Shown in pieces: positions 15,789-23,771 of a stretch of 45,317 nt of DNA. Below the pieces are notes generated by a model, which was not told where the DNA came from, made no database searches, and was given only the letters and a program-made list of their open reading frames with translations. Position 1 is the first letter of the stretch. The number at the start of each line of letters is the position of its first letter. Both the position numbers and the translations under genes were made by a program. Where the stretch lies: positions 1 to 45,317 of the forward strand of contig ONKA01000029.1 in the NCBI GenBank assembly GCA_900318265.1. The letters run 5' to 3'. The DNA is from an uncultured Bacteroidales bacterium. Its GTDB lineage: Bacteria > Bacteroidota > Bacteroidia > Bacteroidales > F082.

Positions 15789-16867
15789 CACAGCAGTTTT
15801 TTCGGTCCGTCACCGACATGATCGGCAATCCATTTGTTGTCAACACAATAGGCGGCAAGGTTGTCTTTTATGAAATGTACCACTTTTTCGGCTTCGCTAT
15901 CGGGATAAAGCAGATGTACATTCGGACCGGCATCCAAAGTGAAACAAAGCGGAATCTTGGTTTCTTCACGGAAACCCCTAATCTCATTAATGATATTCAA
16001 AGTGTTGGGCTTCATCAGGATAAATGACGGGTTGGAGCACATCATCAGGGCGTGGAGTTGCAGTGCCTCACTCTCGGTGATATTAATAAAGGTATCCAAA
16101 TCACCCGATTTCAAAGCGGTGAGTAGGTCTTTGATGTTTTCGTTTGCTTTGGCGTAACGGGCTTTGGCGTATGGATTTCCCTCCATCAAGGCGTGACCTG
16201 CACGGCTGGACACGGATTTAGTCTCGCCACTGACAATCAAAATGCTGTCATGATAAGTCTTGAAAACGGGATGGATGTCATCAGCCAACGAAACGGCATA
16301 TTCGTCGGAACTACCTTCATAAGCCTCCGTTTTGGCCCAAAGTGCCATTGCGGGAAACACCGAGCGCGCCGCACTGCCCGAGGCCAATCGCGAGAAATAA
16401 GAGGCTTTAATTAAGGTCCCTGAGCCTGTCGAAGGGCCGACCAATAAACGCTCAATCTCAAGCATACACATCACAAACGCACTCATCGAGGAAGCCGAAG
16501 AAGCAATGCCAGAGGAATGAGGAAAGGTGTTGCGGCTCTCTACCTTCAAATGCAATTGGTTGATGAACGGGAAAAACGCTTGGTTATCCATCAGGAACTT
16601 CTCGATCTTCGCGCCGAACACGGGATTCTCCTTGCCTTCAAAGAAGAAGCTGAATCCGAATCGGTCGGCTTTTTCATACTCGATGAAAGTCTCGGTGCGA
16701 CATTCCGACAAGGTGAAACTAATCGAAGGATTCTGAGGAATTTGCTTCCCTTTTTTGCCCCAGTATTTCACCAAAGCGATGTTAGACGGACTTGCCCAGC
16801 CTACCTTACCTTGAAAGCCGTTGGGCACTTCGCCTTTGAAGGCTTCGTTCAACCACTTGTTTTCCAT
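15788..16867 (-). CDS. mvaD: Diphosphomevalonate decarboxylase with repeat-derived insert
   Basis: 359 residues. Family motifs are ASPSNIALVKYWGKKGKQIP, FPHSSGIASSASSMSAFV (phosphate loop), RLASGSAARSVFP and LDAGPNVHLLYPD. The enzyme makes isopentenyl diphosphate from mevalonate diphosphate; with the coupled kinase it shows an isoprenoid route through mevalonate. Residues GPSTGSGT, between ERLLV and LIKASYF, are encoded by a copy of the CCTGAGCC repeat found also at 19612. They fall before the loop leading to the active site and look like an in-frame insertion. The gene has its own divergent promoter (box near 16888-16895). Confidence 0.92.
   Translation of the reverse strand: MENKWLNEAFKGEVPNGFQGKVGWASPSNIALVKYWGKKGKQIPQNPSISFTLSECRTETFIEYEKADRFGFSFFFEGKENPVFGAKIEKFLMDNQAFFPFINQLHLKVESRNTFPHSSGIASSASSMSAFVMCMLEIERLLVGPSTGSGTLIKASYFSRLASGSAARSVFPAMALWAKTEAYEGSSDEYAVSLADDIHPVFKTYHDSILIVSGETKSVSSRAGHALMEGNPYAKARYAKANENIKDLLTALKSGDLDTFINITESEALQLHALMMCSNPSFILMKPNTLNIINEIRGFREETKIPLCFTLDAGPNVHLLYPDSEAEKVVHFIKDNLAAYCVDNKWIADHVGDGPKKLL
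16415..16438. repeat. CCTGAGCCTGTCGAAGGG repeat inside mvaD
   Basis: 24 bp differing at one base from 19612-19635. It is translated on the minus strand as GPSTGSGT within the decarboxylase. Confidence 0.8.
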
Positions 16868-16887
16868 TTACATTGCGTTTTAGGCTG

Positions 16888-16934
16888 CGAAGATAGGGAT
16901 TTATTTGGAGTTTCAGACCAAATCCCTATTTTTG
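16888..16934. promoter_or_regulatory. Divergent mvaD / ABC promoter region with inverted repeat
   Basis: The plus-strand box TATTTTTG (16927-16934) serves the ABC exporter; the minus-strand box TATCTTCG (16888-16895) serves mvaD. Between them, AGGGATTTATTTGG (16895-16908) and CCAAATCCCT (16918-16927) form an imperfect inverted repeat overlapping both boxes. It could be an operator controlling both directions or chance. Confidence 0.5.
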
Positions 16935-16959
16935 CACCTTATTCAATAAACGCACACTC

Positions 16960-18759
16960 ATGAATCTTTTCCAACTCTTCAAGAACGTAAGCCCCTTTGT
17001 TAAGCCTTACAAATGGCTAGTTTTCATCACTTTAATACTTACCTTGATTGGCTCCTTGATGGCACAGGTCAATGCCATCGTGCTCGATTGGACCGTCGAC
17101 GAAATCAATGGTTTGGTCACGGCGGGCGTCGACTGGGGCCAACAAGCCATCCGCATTGTCACCATCATCTCCATCGTGCTGCTCGGCAAGGAAATCCTCT
17201 CCGCCCTCATCACCTTTGCGCAAAACTACTTCGGCGAGCGGATGCGCATCTTTGTCAGCCGCGACCTGGCGCAGAGCGTCATCGAGAGGGTCCTCACCTT
17301 CCGCATGGCCTACTTCAACACGGGCGACAATGCCACAGGCAAGCTTCAAGCCCGAATCGACCAAGGCGTGAGCAGCCTCTCACGCACGGTGCAGAACTTC
17401 TTCATCGACTTGCTGCCCTTGTTCACGAGCGCTCTCCTAGCCTTGATTCTGATGTTCGCCGCCAACGTCTATGTCGGACTGGTGGCCTTAGGCATCGTAC
17501 CCATCTATTTCTGGATCACCTACCGCCAAGCCCGTCGGCTGAAAGGCTGGCGCCGTGAGATGCGCTCGCACCTCGAGACCAAGAGCCAAGGCATCAAAAA
17601 CATCATCGACTCCATCAACGTCATCAAGAGCTTCAACCGCGAACAGATCGAAGGCCAGAAACAGCTTGACATACAGAATCAAGTCACTGAAAACCAGATG
17701 AAAACCCGTAAGGTAGCCTTTTACTACAACGGCGTGAAGAGCTTCGTGAAACAAGTGGGCACGGTGCTGGTCATCATCCTCACCGCCTACCTCGTGCTGA
17801 AAGGCTACCCGGGCATGACCATCGGTAAGATCATGTACCACGTGATGCTGTTCAGCAACGTCATCGCCCCCATCACGCAACTGCAGCGCATCTTCGACGA
17901 CGTGAACGACGCCCTCATCTATGCCGAGGGCTTCTTCGGCATCCTCGACGCGGAAGAAGAAGTGGAGCCTTCGGGCAACTACAAACCCGAGAAGATCCAC
18001 GGCAAATTCGAAATCAAGCATGTCGACTTCACCTATCCCAATGGCAACCAAGCCCTCTTCGACGTGAACATGACCATCGACCCAGGCAAGATCACCGCTT
18101 TGGTCGGACTCTCTGGCGCAGGTAAGAGCACCATCGTCAATCTGTTGGACAAGTTCTATGAGCCACAAGTGGGCCAAATATTGTTGGATGGTGTGGATCT
18201 GCGCGAATACGACACCCAATACCTTCGCGAGAACATCGGCCTCGTGCTGCAAAAGAACCACATCTTCGACGGCACCATCGAGGAGAACATCCTTTACGGC
18301 AACCCCAACGCCACCCACGAAGACGTGGTGGAGGCCGCCAAAAAGTCGCATCTCTACGACCAGGTGATGGAATTGCCGAAGCAGTTCAACAACAACGCCG
18401 CCGACCTCTCGGGCGGTCAACAGCAGCGTGTGGCCATTGCGCGCATGTTCCTCAAAAACCCGCCCATCATCTTCTTGGACGAGCCCACCGCCAGCCTCGA
18501 TGCCATCGCCACCGAGCAGATCAAGAACAGCATCGACGCCATCAAGAAAGACCGCACCGTCATCATCATCTCGCACAGCATCTCACAGATCATCGACGCC
18601 GACTACATCTACGCCCTACAGCAAGGTCGCGTTGAAGAGGACGGCGACCCTGACAGCATCTACAAGAAAGGCGGCATCTACAAGGACATCATCGACGCCT
18701 CGGCGCGCAGCTTGAACATCGAGAAGATCGCACGGACGATTGACGACGGGAAAAACTAA
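16960..18759 (+). CDS. ABC exporter, fused membrane and ATPase domains
   Basis: 599 residues, a half-transporter of the MsbA/multidrug exporter type. The first 330 residues hold six membrane helices; the nucleotide-binding domain has Walker A GLSGAGKST near 384, signature LSGGQQQRVAIA near 483 and Walker B IIFLDEPTASLD near 504, ending with HSISQIIDADYI. It should homodimerise and export a lipid or drug-like substrate; which one is not visible. The lipoprotein peptidase gene follows by 8 bp. Confidence 0.92.
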   Translation: MNLFQLFKNVSPFVKPYKWLVFITLILTLIGSLMAQVNAIVLDWTVDEINGLVTAGVDWGQQAIRIVTIISIVLLGKEILSALITFAQNYFGERMRIFVSRDLAQSVIERVLTFRMAYFNTGDNATGKLQARIDQGVSSLSRTVQNFFIDLLPLFTSALLALILMFAANVYVGLVALGIVPIYFWITYRQARRLKGWRREMRSHLETKSQGIKNIIDSINVIKSFNREQIEGQKQLDIQNQVTENQMKTRKVAFYYNGVKSFVKQVGTVLVIILTAYLVLKGYPGMTIGKIMYHVMLFSNVIAPITQLQRIFDDVNDALIYAEGFFGILDAEEEVEPSGNYKPEKIHGKFEIKHVDFTYPNGNQALFDVNMTIDPGKITALVGLSGAGKSTIVNLLDKFYEPQVGQILLDGVDLREYDTQYLRENIGLVLQKNHIFDGTIEENILYGNPNATHEDVVEAAKKSHLYDQVMELPKQFNNNAADLSGGQQQRVAIARMFLKNPPIIFLDEPTASLDAIATEQIKNSIDAIKKDRTVIIISHSISQIIDADYIYALQQGRVEEDGDPDSIYKKGGIYKDIIDASARSLNIEKIARTIDDGKN

Positions 18760-18767
18760 TTTTCATC

Positions 18768-19529
18768 ATGAAAAAAGCGGCATATTTTGCAATAGTATTC
18801 TTTATTGGCCTAATGACATCTTGCAGCAACAACAGACAAAGCAAGACCCTAGAAGTCATCACAGACACCATTGTTCAAGAAAGACCAGAAGTACCTGACG
18901 AACCGACCATTACCTATTCTGATGCTGAAATCCTCGCCGCTGAAGACACGCTGTGGTATCAAGACTACTTGTTTGCCTCCTACCCCATTCCCGAATCGGT
19001 GAAAGCCCGCATGCAAGGAAAGTCGATGAAGGACAAAGCCAAGATCGGCTACGACCAGCTGCGCTACCTCTCGCTGCCTTATTACGACTTCGACGGCAAC
19101 ATCCATAAGGGCGAGATGGTCTGCAATAAAGCCATTGCCCACGACTTGCTATGCGTTTTCAAGGACTTGTTCTCCAAGGAATATCCCATCTGTAGCATCC
19201 GTCTGGTGGACGACTTCGATGCCGACGACGAGGCTTCGATGGAAGCCAACAACACCTCGTGCTTCAACTACCGCGCCGTGCCTGGGACGTCCGTGCTGTC
19301 GCGTCATGCCCTCGGTTTGGCCGTCGACATCAATCCCTTGCAAAACCCCTATATCAGAGGCTCAAAAGTGCATCCTGCAACAGCAACGGAATATGTCGAC
19401 AGAACGAAAGATTTTCCCCACAAAATCAACAAAGACGACTTGTGCTACAAGGTCTTTACCTCGTATGGCTTTACTTGGGGCGGAATTTGGCGCAACAAAG
19501 ACCACCAACACTTCGAGAAACGGAGATAA
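18768..19529 (+). CDS. M15-family (VanY-like) peptidase lipoprotein
   Basis: 253 residues. A lipoprotein signal (IGLMTSC) is followed by an acidic linker and an M15-type domain. Zinc and catalytic residues appear in SRHALGLAVDINP (His and Asp, about 177-186) and in the terminal GGIWRNKDHQHFE (His). The family cleaves D-Ala-D-Ala or other peptidoglycan peptide bonds in the periplasm. The gene follows the ABC exporter after 8 bp and probably shares its message. Confidence 0.85.
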   Translation: MKKAAYFAIVFFIGLMTSCSNNRQSKTLEVITDTIVQERPEVPDEPTITYSDAEILAAEDTLWYQDYLFASYPIPESVKARMQGKSMKDKAKIGYDQLRYLSLPYYDFDGNIHKGEMVCNKAIAHDLLCVFKDLFSKEYPICSIRLVDDFDADDEASMEANNTSCFNYRAVPGTSVLSRHALGLAVDINPLQNPYIRGSKVHPATATEYVDRTKDFPHKINKDDLCYKVFTSYGFTWGGIWRNKDHQHFEKRR

Positions 19530-19611
19530 GTTTTTTTGACCGAATTTTTATCCCATTTTTCTCAACCAATCCAAATATTTTCTATTTTAGCCGATTCTTT
19601 TTGAAGAAAGA

Positions 19612-19635
19612 GGCCCCTGAGCCTGTCGAAGGGCC
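19612..19635. repeat. CCTGAGCCTGTCGAAGGG repeat in the gatE leader
   Basis: 24 bp with ends GGCCC/GGGCC, one base different from the copy inside mvaD. It lies 32 bp before the gatE ATG and can fold as a small hairpin in the mRNA leader. Confidence 0.8.
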
Positions 19636-19666
19636 GCATCATTTGAAATACAACAAATAAGATAAT

Positions 19667-21613
19667 ATGAGCACCAACTTTGACCCACGCGCCAACTACG
19701 AGCTGACCAAGCAACAGGCCGGCTACGTCGAGCGCAAGAAAGCCACACAGGAAGACTATGACCGCATAGGCTTCATGTCGGGACTGGAAGTGCACCAGCA
19801 AATCAAAACCAAGGAAAAGCTGTTTTGCCACTGTCCCGCCGGACAATTCAACAAGTTTGAGGACTACGATGCCGAGCTGATCCGTCACATGCGCCCAACG
19901 CTTTCGGAATTAGGCGAATACGACGGCACAGCCTTGATGGAGTTCAAGACGAAGAAGGAAATCGTCTATCGCATCAAGAACGGCACCGCCTGCACCTACG
20001 ACATCGACGACACCCCGCCGTTCCCCATCAACCGCGAGGCACTGCATAACGCCATCATCATCGCCCTGCGTTCCAACCTGAACATCGTGGGCGAGGTGCA
20101 TATCACCCGTAAACAATACCTCGACGGCTCCATCCCGACGGGCTTCCAGCGTACCGCCATCGTGGGCGTGGAAGGCCTGCTTAAGCTGCCGAAGAAGGAC
20201 ATCCGCCTCATCCAGCTGAGCATCGAGGAGGACGCCTGCCGCGAGATCAGCGACATCGGCCACCGCCGTATATATCAGACCGACCGTCTCGGCGTGCCGT
20301 TGATTGAGACCGTCACCTATCCCGACTGCAAGAACCCCGACGAGCTGCGCGAGACCTGCGAATACATCCGCTTCCTCGGCCGTTCTACGGGTCTGGTCCG
20401 CACGGGCATGGGCGCAGGTCGCCAAGACGTTAACGTGAGCTGCACAGGCGGCACCCGTATTGAGTTGAAGGGTGTGCAACACGCCAAGTGGATTCCCGAG
20501 TTGTCGCACAACGAGTGCTTCCGCCAATGGTCGTTGGTGCAACTGCAAGAGCGCCTCAACCGCGAAGTGGGCAAAGAAGGCTGGAAGGTGGAAGTGGCCG
20601 ATGTGTCGTTCCCGACCGACTACCTGCCCATCCTCGACAACAAAGCCAAAGGCGGTGCCTTGAAGCTCGTCAAGTTGCCCAAGTTCCGTGGCGTGCTTTC
20701 GCACTTCACCCAACCCGGCAAGATATTCGCCGACGAAATCGCCGACCGCCTGAAGGTCATCGCCTGCCTCGAGCGTCCCAACATGCTCCACGACGAGATG
20801 CTGGAACCCGTGCTGACCCATTCGCAATGGCATAAGCTGGCCAAGCGTGTCCATGCCACCGATGAGGATGCCCTCATCCTCGTGTGGGGACCGCAAAACG
20901 ACATGCCCACTGCCATCGAGACCATCGAAGAGCGTTGCCTCATGGCCTTCGACGGTGTGCCGAAGGAGACCCGTAAGGCCGTCTGCAACGGCATCACCAT
21001 CTTCGAGCGCGTGCTCCCTGGTGCCGACCGCATGTATCCCGACACCGACTCGGCTCCCATCCCGCTCGACCCGGCTTTCATCAAGGCTTTGCGTGCCGAG
21101 ATGCCTACCGAGATCATCGACCGTTACTACAAACTCAAAGAGTGGAACGTGCCAGAGGACTGCTTCCGTTACATCTTCGCGAAGAACTGGTACCCCGCCA
21201 TGGCCGAGACCGTCGAGAAACTCAGCGTCGACGGCCGCACCGTGGGCCGCTTCGTCGGTATGAGACTCAAACACCTGCTGGGCAAGAACGCCGCTTCGAA
21301 GTTCAACGGTGAGACTTTGTACAAACTCTTCGCTTTCCTGAAAGAGCAAGGTCTGGATAGTCGTCTGGCCTGGAATATGGCTCCTGCTTTGGTGGAAGAC
21401 GCCACGATGCCGATGGAGCAGGTTTTGGACAAGATCGGCTTCAAGCGTTATGCGAAAGACGACCTGCTCACCAAACTCGACAACCTCTGTGCTGGCTTCG
21501 CGCCGAAGAAGAAATCCTGCACCGACCTTGACCGCCAAAACTGGATCATGGGTCAGATGAAGGAAGCGATGGGCAACATCGAAATGAAAGAATTGGCTAA
21601 CAACATCAAATAA
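19667..21613 (+). CDS. gatE: Glu-tRNA(Gln) amidotransferase subunit E
   Basis: 648 residues. GatE is the kinase/transamidase half of GatDE, which turns Glu-tRNA(Gln) into Gln-tRNA(Gln). The GatB/GatE core shows IGFMSGLEVHQQI with FCHCPAG, QLSIEEDACREISD, and LIETVTYPDC; CTGGTRIELKGVQH follows. The long middle part (about 290-440) fits the AspRS-like insertion that separates GatE from GatB, and the length matches GatE (about 620-650) rather than GatB (about 480). A 40-residue N-terminal extension precedes the usual start. gatD follows after 8 bp. GatDE is regarded as archaeal, so its presence in a Bacteroidetes genome is notable. Confidence 0.9.
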   Translation: MSTNFDPRANYELTKQQAGYVERKKATQEDYDRIGFMSGLEVHQQIKTKEKLFCHCPAGQFNKFEDYDAELIRHMRPTLSELGEYDGTALMEFKTKKEIVYRIKNGTACTYDIDDTPPFPINREALHNAIIIALRSNLNIVGEVHITRKQYLDGSIPTGFQRTAIVGVEGLLKLPKKDIRLIQLSIEEDACREISDIGHRRIYQTDRLGVPLIETVTYPDCKNPDELRETCEYIRFLGRSTGLVRTGMGAGRQDVNVSCTGGTRIELKGVQHAKWIPELSHNECFRQWSLVQLQERLNREVGKEGWKVEVADVSFPTDYLPILDNKAKGGALKLVKLPKFRGVLSHFTQPGKIFADEIADRLKVIACLERPNMLHDEMLEPVLTHSQWHKLAKRVHATDEDALILVWGPQNDMPTAIETIEERCLMAFDGVPKETRKAVCNGITIFERVLPGADRMYPDTDSAPIPLDPAFIKALRAEMPTEIIDRYYKLKEWNVPEDCFRYIFAKNWYPAMAETVEKLSVDGRTVGRFVGMRLKHLLGKNAASKFNGETLYKLFAFLKEQGLDSRLAWNMAPALVEDATMPMEQVLDKIGFKRYAKDDLLTKLDNLCAGFAPKKKSCTDLDRQNWIMGQMKEAMGNIEMKELANNIK

Positions 21614-21621
21614 AGAAGAAC

Positions 21622-22947
21622 ATGGCTGAAGATTTTTTCCAAGGATATTGGGGTGCCTCGCTTGAGGTGCTCAAGAAATATAACTGCCGCGTGTGGAGTC
21701 AGGCCGAGTGCCAGACCACGGGTGGCCTCTTCAAAGGCACGATCCTGCCTCGCGCCGCCTTCCAGGACGACCAGCATATCGTCATGAAGGTCAACACGGG
21801 CTACAACATCGGCGTCGACATCAGCACCATCACGGGCATGGTCGAGACCGACTACAAGAAAGCCAACTACCACATCCCCGAGAAGGAATTCCCTTACACC
21901 GAAGGACTTCCGCATGTGAAGCTGCTCGGCACGGGTGGCACCATCGCCTCGCGTCTGGACTACCGCACGGGCGCTGTGATTCCCGCTTTCTCACCTGGTG
22001 AGTTGTATGGCGCCGTGCCGGAGCTGGCCGACATCTGCAACCTCGACACCGAGAAGGTGTTTGCCGTGTTCTCCGAGAACATGTCGCCCAAAGAGTACAT
22101 CGCCTTGGCCAAGAAGATTGGCGAGGAGATCCAGAACGGCATCGACGGCATCGTCATCGGCCATGGCACCGACACCTTGGCCCACACCGCCGCCGCCCTG
22201 ACCTTCATGTGCCAGAACCTGCCTGTGCCGATTGTCTTGGTCGGCTCGCAGCGTTCGTCAGACCGTCCGTCATCGGATGCCGCTTTGAACCTGATGCATG
22301 CCATGACCGCTGCCGGTCACGGCGACGTGGCCGAGGTGATGGTCTGCATGTTCGGTCCCACCTCCGATGAATATGGCTTCCTGCACCGTGGCACGCGCGT
22401 GCGTAAGATGCACTCCTCGTACCGCTCTACCTTCCGTACCATCGGTGATACTCCCGTCGCCACCGTCGACCGCAAGCGTGGCGTAGTGCCGATTAAGGAG
22501 GTCTACAACCACCGCCGCAACGACCGCGACGTGAAGATCATCCCGACCTTCGACGACCGCGTGGCCATCCTCTACTACTATCCTGGCATGAAGCCCGATG
22601 TGCTTGACGCCTTGGTCGACAACGGCTATCAGGGCATCGTTTGGGACGGCACAGGCTTGGGTCACGTCAACCGTGGCATGTTCGACGCCATCCAACGCGC
22701 CACCGACAAGGGCGTGCACCAATACATGACCGTGCAAACCATCTGGGGCTATGCCCACATGTTCGTCTACGACACCGGCCGCGACTTGATGGATAGAGGC
22801 ATCATTCCCGCTGGCAACATGCTCGCCGAGACCGCCTACATCAAGTTGGGCTGGGCTGAAGAACATCATGCTCACACCCGTGAACAGCGAAATCACCCCG
22901 AGAGAGCCTTACAACGGCTATCTCGTCTATCAGGGTGGTGTACCTGA
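21622..22947 (+). CDS. gatD: Glu-tRNA(Gln) amidotransferase subunit D, frameshifted near its end
   Basis: GatD is the asparaginase-like subunit that releases ammonia from glutamine for GatE. The N-terminal small-barrel domain (about 1-95) precedes the asparaginase core: LLGTGGTIASRLD (Thr near 103), GHGTDTLAHT (Thr-Asp near 182), LVGSQRSSDRPSSDAALNL and GTRVRKMHSS (Lys). In frame the last 29 residues (after KLGWAEEH) are unlike the family. Shifting by one base at about 22867 gives IMLTPVNSEITPRE, then YNGYLVYQGGVPEVEEFV and RKVHK with a stop at 22979-22981, which looks like the true C-terminus. About 8-9 codons normally found after LGW also seem missing, so a short deletion shifted the frame. 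Catalytic residues are unaffected. Confidence 0.88.
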   Translation: MAEDFFQGYWGASLEVLKKYNCRVWSQAECQTTGGLFKGTILPRAAFQDDQHIVMKVNTGYNIGVDISTITGMVETDYKKANYHIPEKEFPYTEGLPHVKLLGTGGTIASRLDYRTGAVIPAFSPGELYGAVPELADICNLDTEKVFAVFSENMSPKEYIALAKKIGEEIQNGIDGIVIGHGTDTLAHTAAALTFMCQNLPVPIVLVGSQRSSDRPSSDAALNLMHAMTAAGHGDVAEVMVCMFGPTSDEYGFLHRGTRVRKMHSSYRSTFRTIGDTPVATVDRKRGVVPIKEVYNHRRNDRDVKIIPTFDDRVAILYYYPGMKPDVLDALVDNGYQGIVWDGTGLGHVNRGMFDAIQRATDKGVHQYMTVQTIWGYAHMFVYDTGRDLMDRGIIPAGNMLAETAYIKLGWAEEHHAHTREQRNHPERALQRLSRLSGWCT

Positions 22948-23022
22948 GGTGGAGGAGTTTGTTAGAAAAGTACACAAGTAATTGTAAGGACGCATTATGC
23001 GTCTGCCAAAAGCAAAAATGTT

Positions 23023-23052
23023 GAGCCGTAACCTTGTTACGGCTCTTTTTTT
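23023..23052 (+). terminator. Intrinsic terminator after gatDE
   Basis: GAGCCGTAAC, loop CTT, GTTACGGCTC, then seven T. A second small palindrome, GACGCATTATGCGTC, lies just upstream (22989-23003). Confidence 0.85.
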
Positions 23053-23128
23053 GGTTTGCGAGGGTTGGTGTGGTGGCGGGCATCTACGAATGCATATTGT
23101 TGTATCATACTATTTTACAACACTATAC

Positions 23129-23211
23129 CCGACAGCAAACGACAACAAACGACTACTGTCGACAACAAACATTTGTTCAACGGATTGGTCTTGACAAGGT
23201 TTGCATCTTTG
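23129..23211 (+). promoter_or_regulatory. Nuclease-gene control region, copy B of the shared 70-bp module
   Basis: 23129-23198 matches the region upstream of the ssb pair (65 of 70 bases, same orientation relative to the gene). It carries GCAAACGAC and ACAAACGAC repeats, GTCGAC, AAACATTT and CTTGACAAG. As at ssb, nine bases after CAAG comes TTTGCA in a -7 box, here CATCTTTG (23204-23211). The ATG of the nuclease gene is 26 bp downstream of the box. Confidence 0.75.
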
Positions 23212-23236
23212 CAGCGAAACACAAAGACACTGCATT

Positions 23237-23671
23237 ATGGAAGCAAAGCAAACCGACAACAAAGAAATAAAAGACTTCGTCAGCGTTGAAGAACGCATCC
23301 TCAAACTTGTGAGGGAAGCCTCAGAAACGGAATGGAAAAACAATCGTTGGGTGATTCTTGGGGAACCTACTCCAAAGGAGGTAAAAAAATTGAATGCCTT
23401 GTTGGGCTGCGATGTGACTGGATTTCAACGAATGGTCGATATCTCAGCCGTGAAGCATTCGCGCAAGAAGCATCCAAACATAACCGAGGCCGACTTCTGC
23501 CTAATTCCAATGATTATTGACGCCGCAGATGATATCACACAAGGAAAATACCCTGACACAGTGGTCTATCGCAAAACGTTGGAAAAAGAATACTATTATG
23601 TGGAATGTACCCGTACAGGAAGGAAAAGGTTGGCCATGAAGACCTTCTACAAAACAAAAATTGGCGGTTAA
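23237..23671 (+). CDS. PBECR-type (barnase/colicin E5/RelE-like) nuclease-domain protein
   Basis: 144 residues. After a charged helical N-terminus, the C-terminal 85 residues read VKHSRKKHPNITEADFCLIP, IIDAADDI, VVYRKTLEKEYYYVECTRTG and RKRLAMKTFYK. This is the pattern of the phage-barnase-EndoU-colicin E5/D-RelE-like domain usually carried by phage and mobile-element polyvalent proteins. The conserved His/Lys near the start and the R-TGRK-L---T-YK end are candidate active-site residues for RNA cleavage. Here it stands alone with its own promoter and no obvious antitoxin next to it. The start at 23237 is preferred because the promoter box lies 26 bp upstream. The stop sits in the stem of a terminator. 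Function is inferred from the domain. Confidence 0.7.
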   Translation: MEAKQTDNKEIKDFVSVEERILKLVREASETEWKNNRWVILGEPTPKEVKKLNALLGCDVTGFQRMVDISAVKHSRKKHPNITEADFCLIPMIIDAADDITQGKYPDTVVYRKTLEKEYYYVECTRTGRKRLAMKTFYKTKIGG

Positions 23672-23690
23672 GTGTTAACCGCCAATGTTT
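23655..23690. terminator. Bidirectional terminator of the nuclease gene and the SRP-like RNA
   Basis: TTGGCGGTTAA (23661-23671), loop GTG, TTAACCGCCAA (23675-23685): a perfect 11-bp stem. T-rich runs follow on both sides (TGTTTTT on plus, TTTTTGTTTT on minus). The stop of the nuclease gene is inside the stem. Confidence 0.85.
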
Positions 23691-23759
23691 TTCGTCTTCC
23701 GGTGCTATCTGCTACCTTTCGGGTCGTGACGCTGTACGTCCTTAACGTGCCAGAACGAC
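23661..23759 (-). ncRNA. ffs: Probable SRP (4.5S-like) RNA
   Basis: A promoter box, a roughly 100-nt transcript and a strong terminator define a small RNA on the minus strand. Its core GTCACGACCCGAAAGGTAGC AG resembles the universal SRP helix 8 (E. coli GTCAGGTCCGGAAGGAAGCAG): the UCA..G and AGCAG sides of the symmetric loop are kept, the apical loop is CGAAA, and the U-A pair beside it is replaced by A-U, a compensatory change. Outer pairing GTCGTTCTGG (23750-23759) with CCGGAAGAC (23694-23702) closes the molecule. SRP RNA with Ffh targets membrane proteins. The lower stem is less regular than in E. coli, so another small RNA remains possible. Confidence 0.65.
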
Positions 23760-23763
23760 TCTG

Positions 23764-23771
23764 CAAAAATA
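23764..23771 (-). promoter_or_regulatory. -7 box for the SRP-like RNA
   Basis: TATTTTTG on the minus strand, followed by CAGA and the start of the predicted RNA. Confidence 0.55.

Noticed and set aside
17488-18576. 362-codon open frame opposite the ABC exporter
   Set aside because: Antisense shadow; the exporter motifs are complete on the other strand.
19910-21538. 542-codon open frame opposite gatE
   Set aside because: A shadow caused by strong third-position GC in gatE; His/Val/Asp-rich without domains.
22982-23022. Palindrome GACGCATTATGCGTC considered as an operator
   Set aside because: It directly precedes a strong terminator and follows the end of gatD; a repeat or terminator part is the simpler reading.
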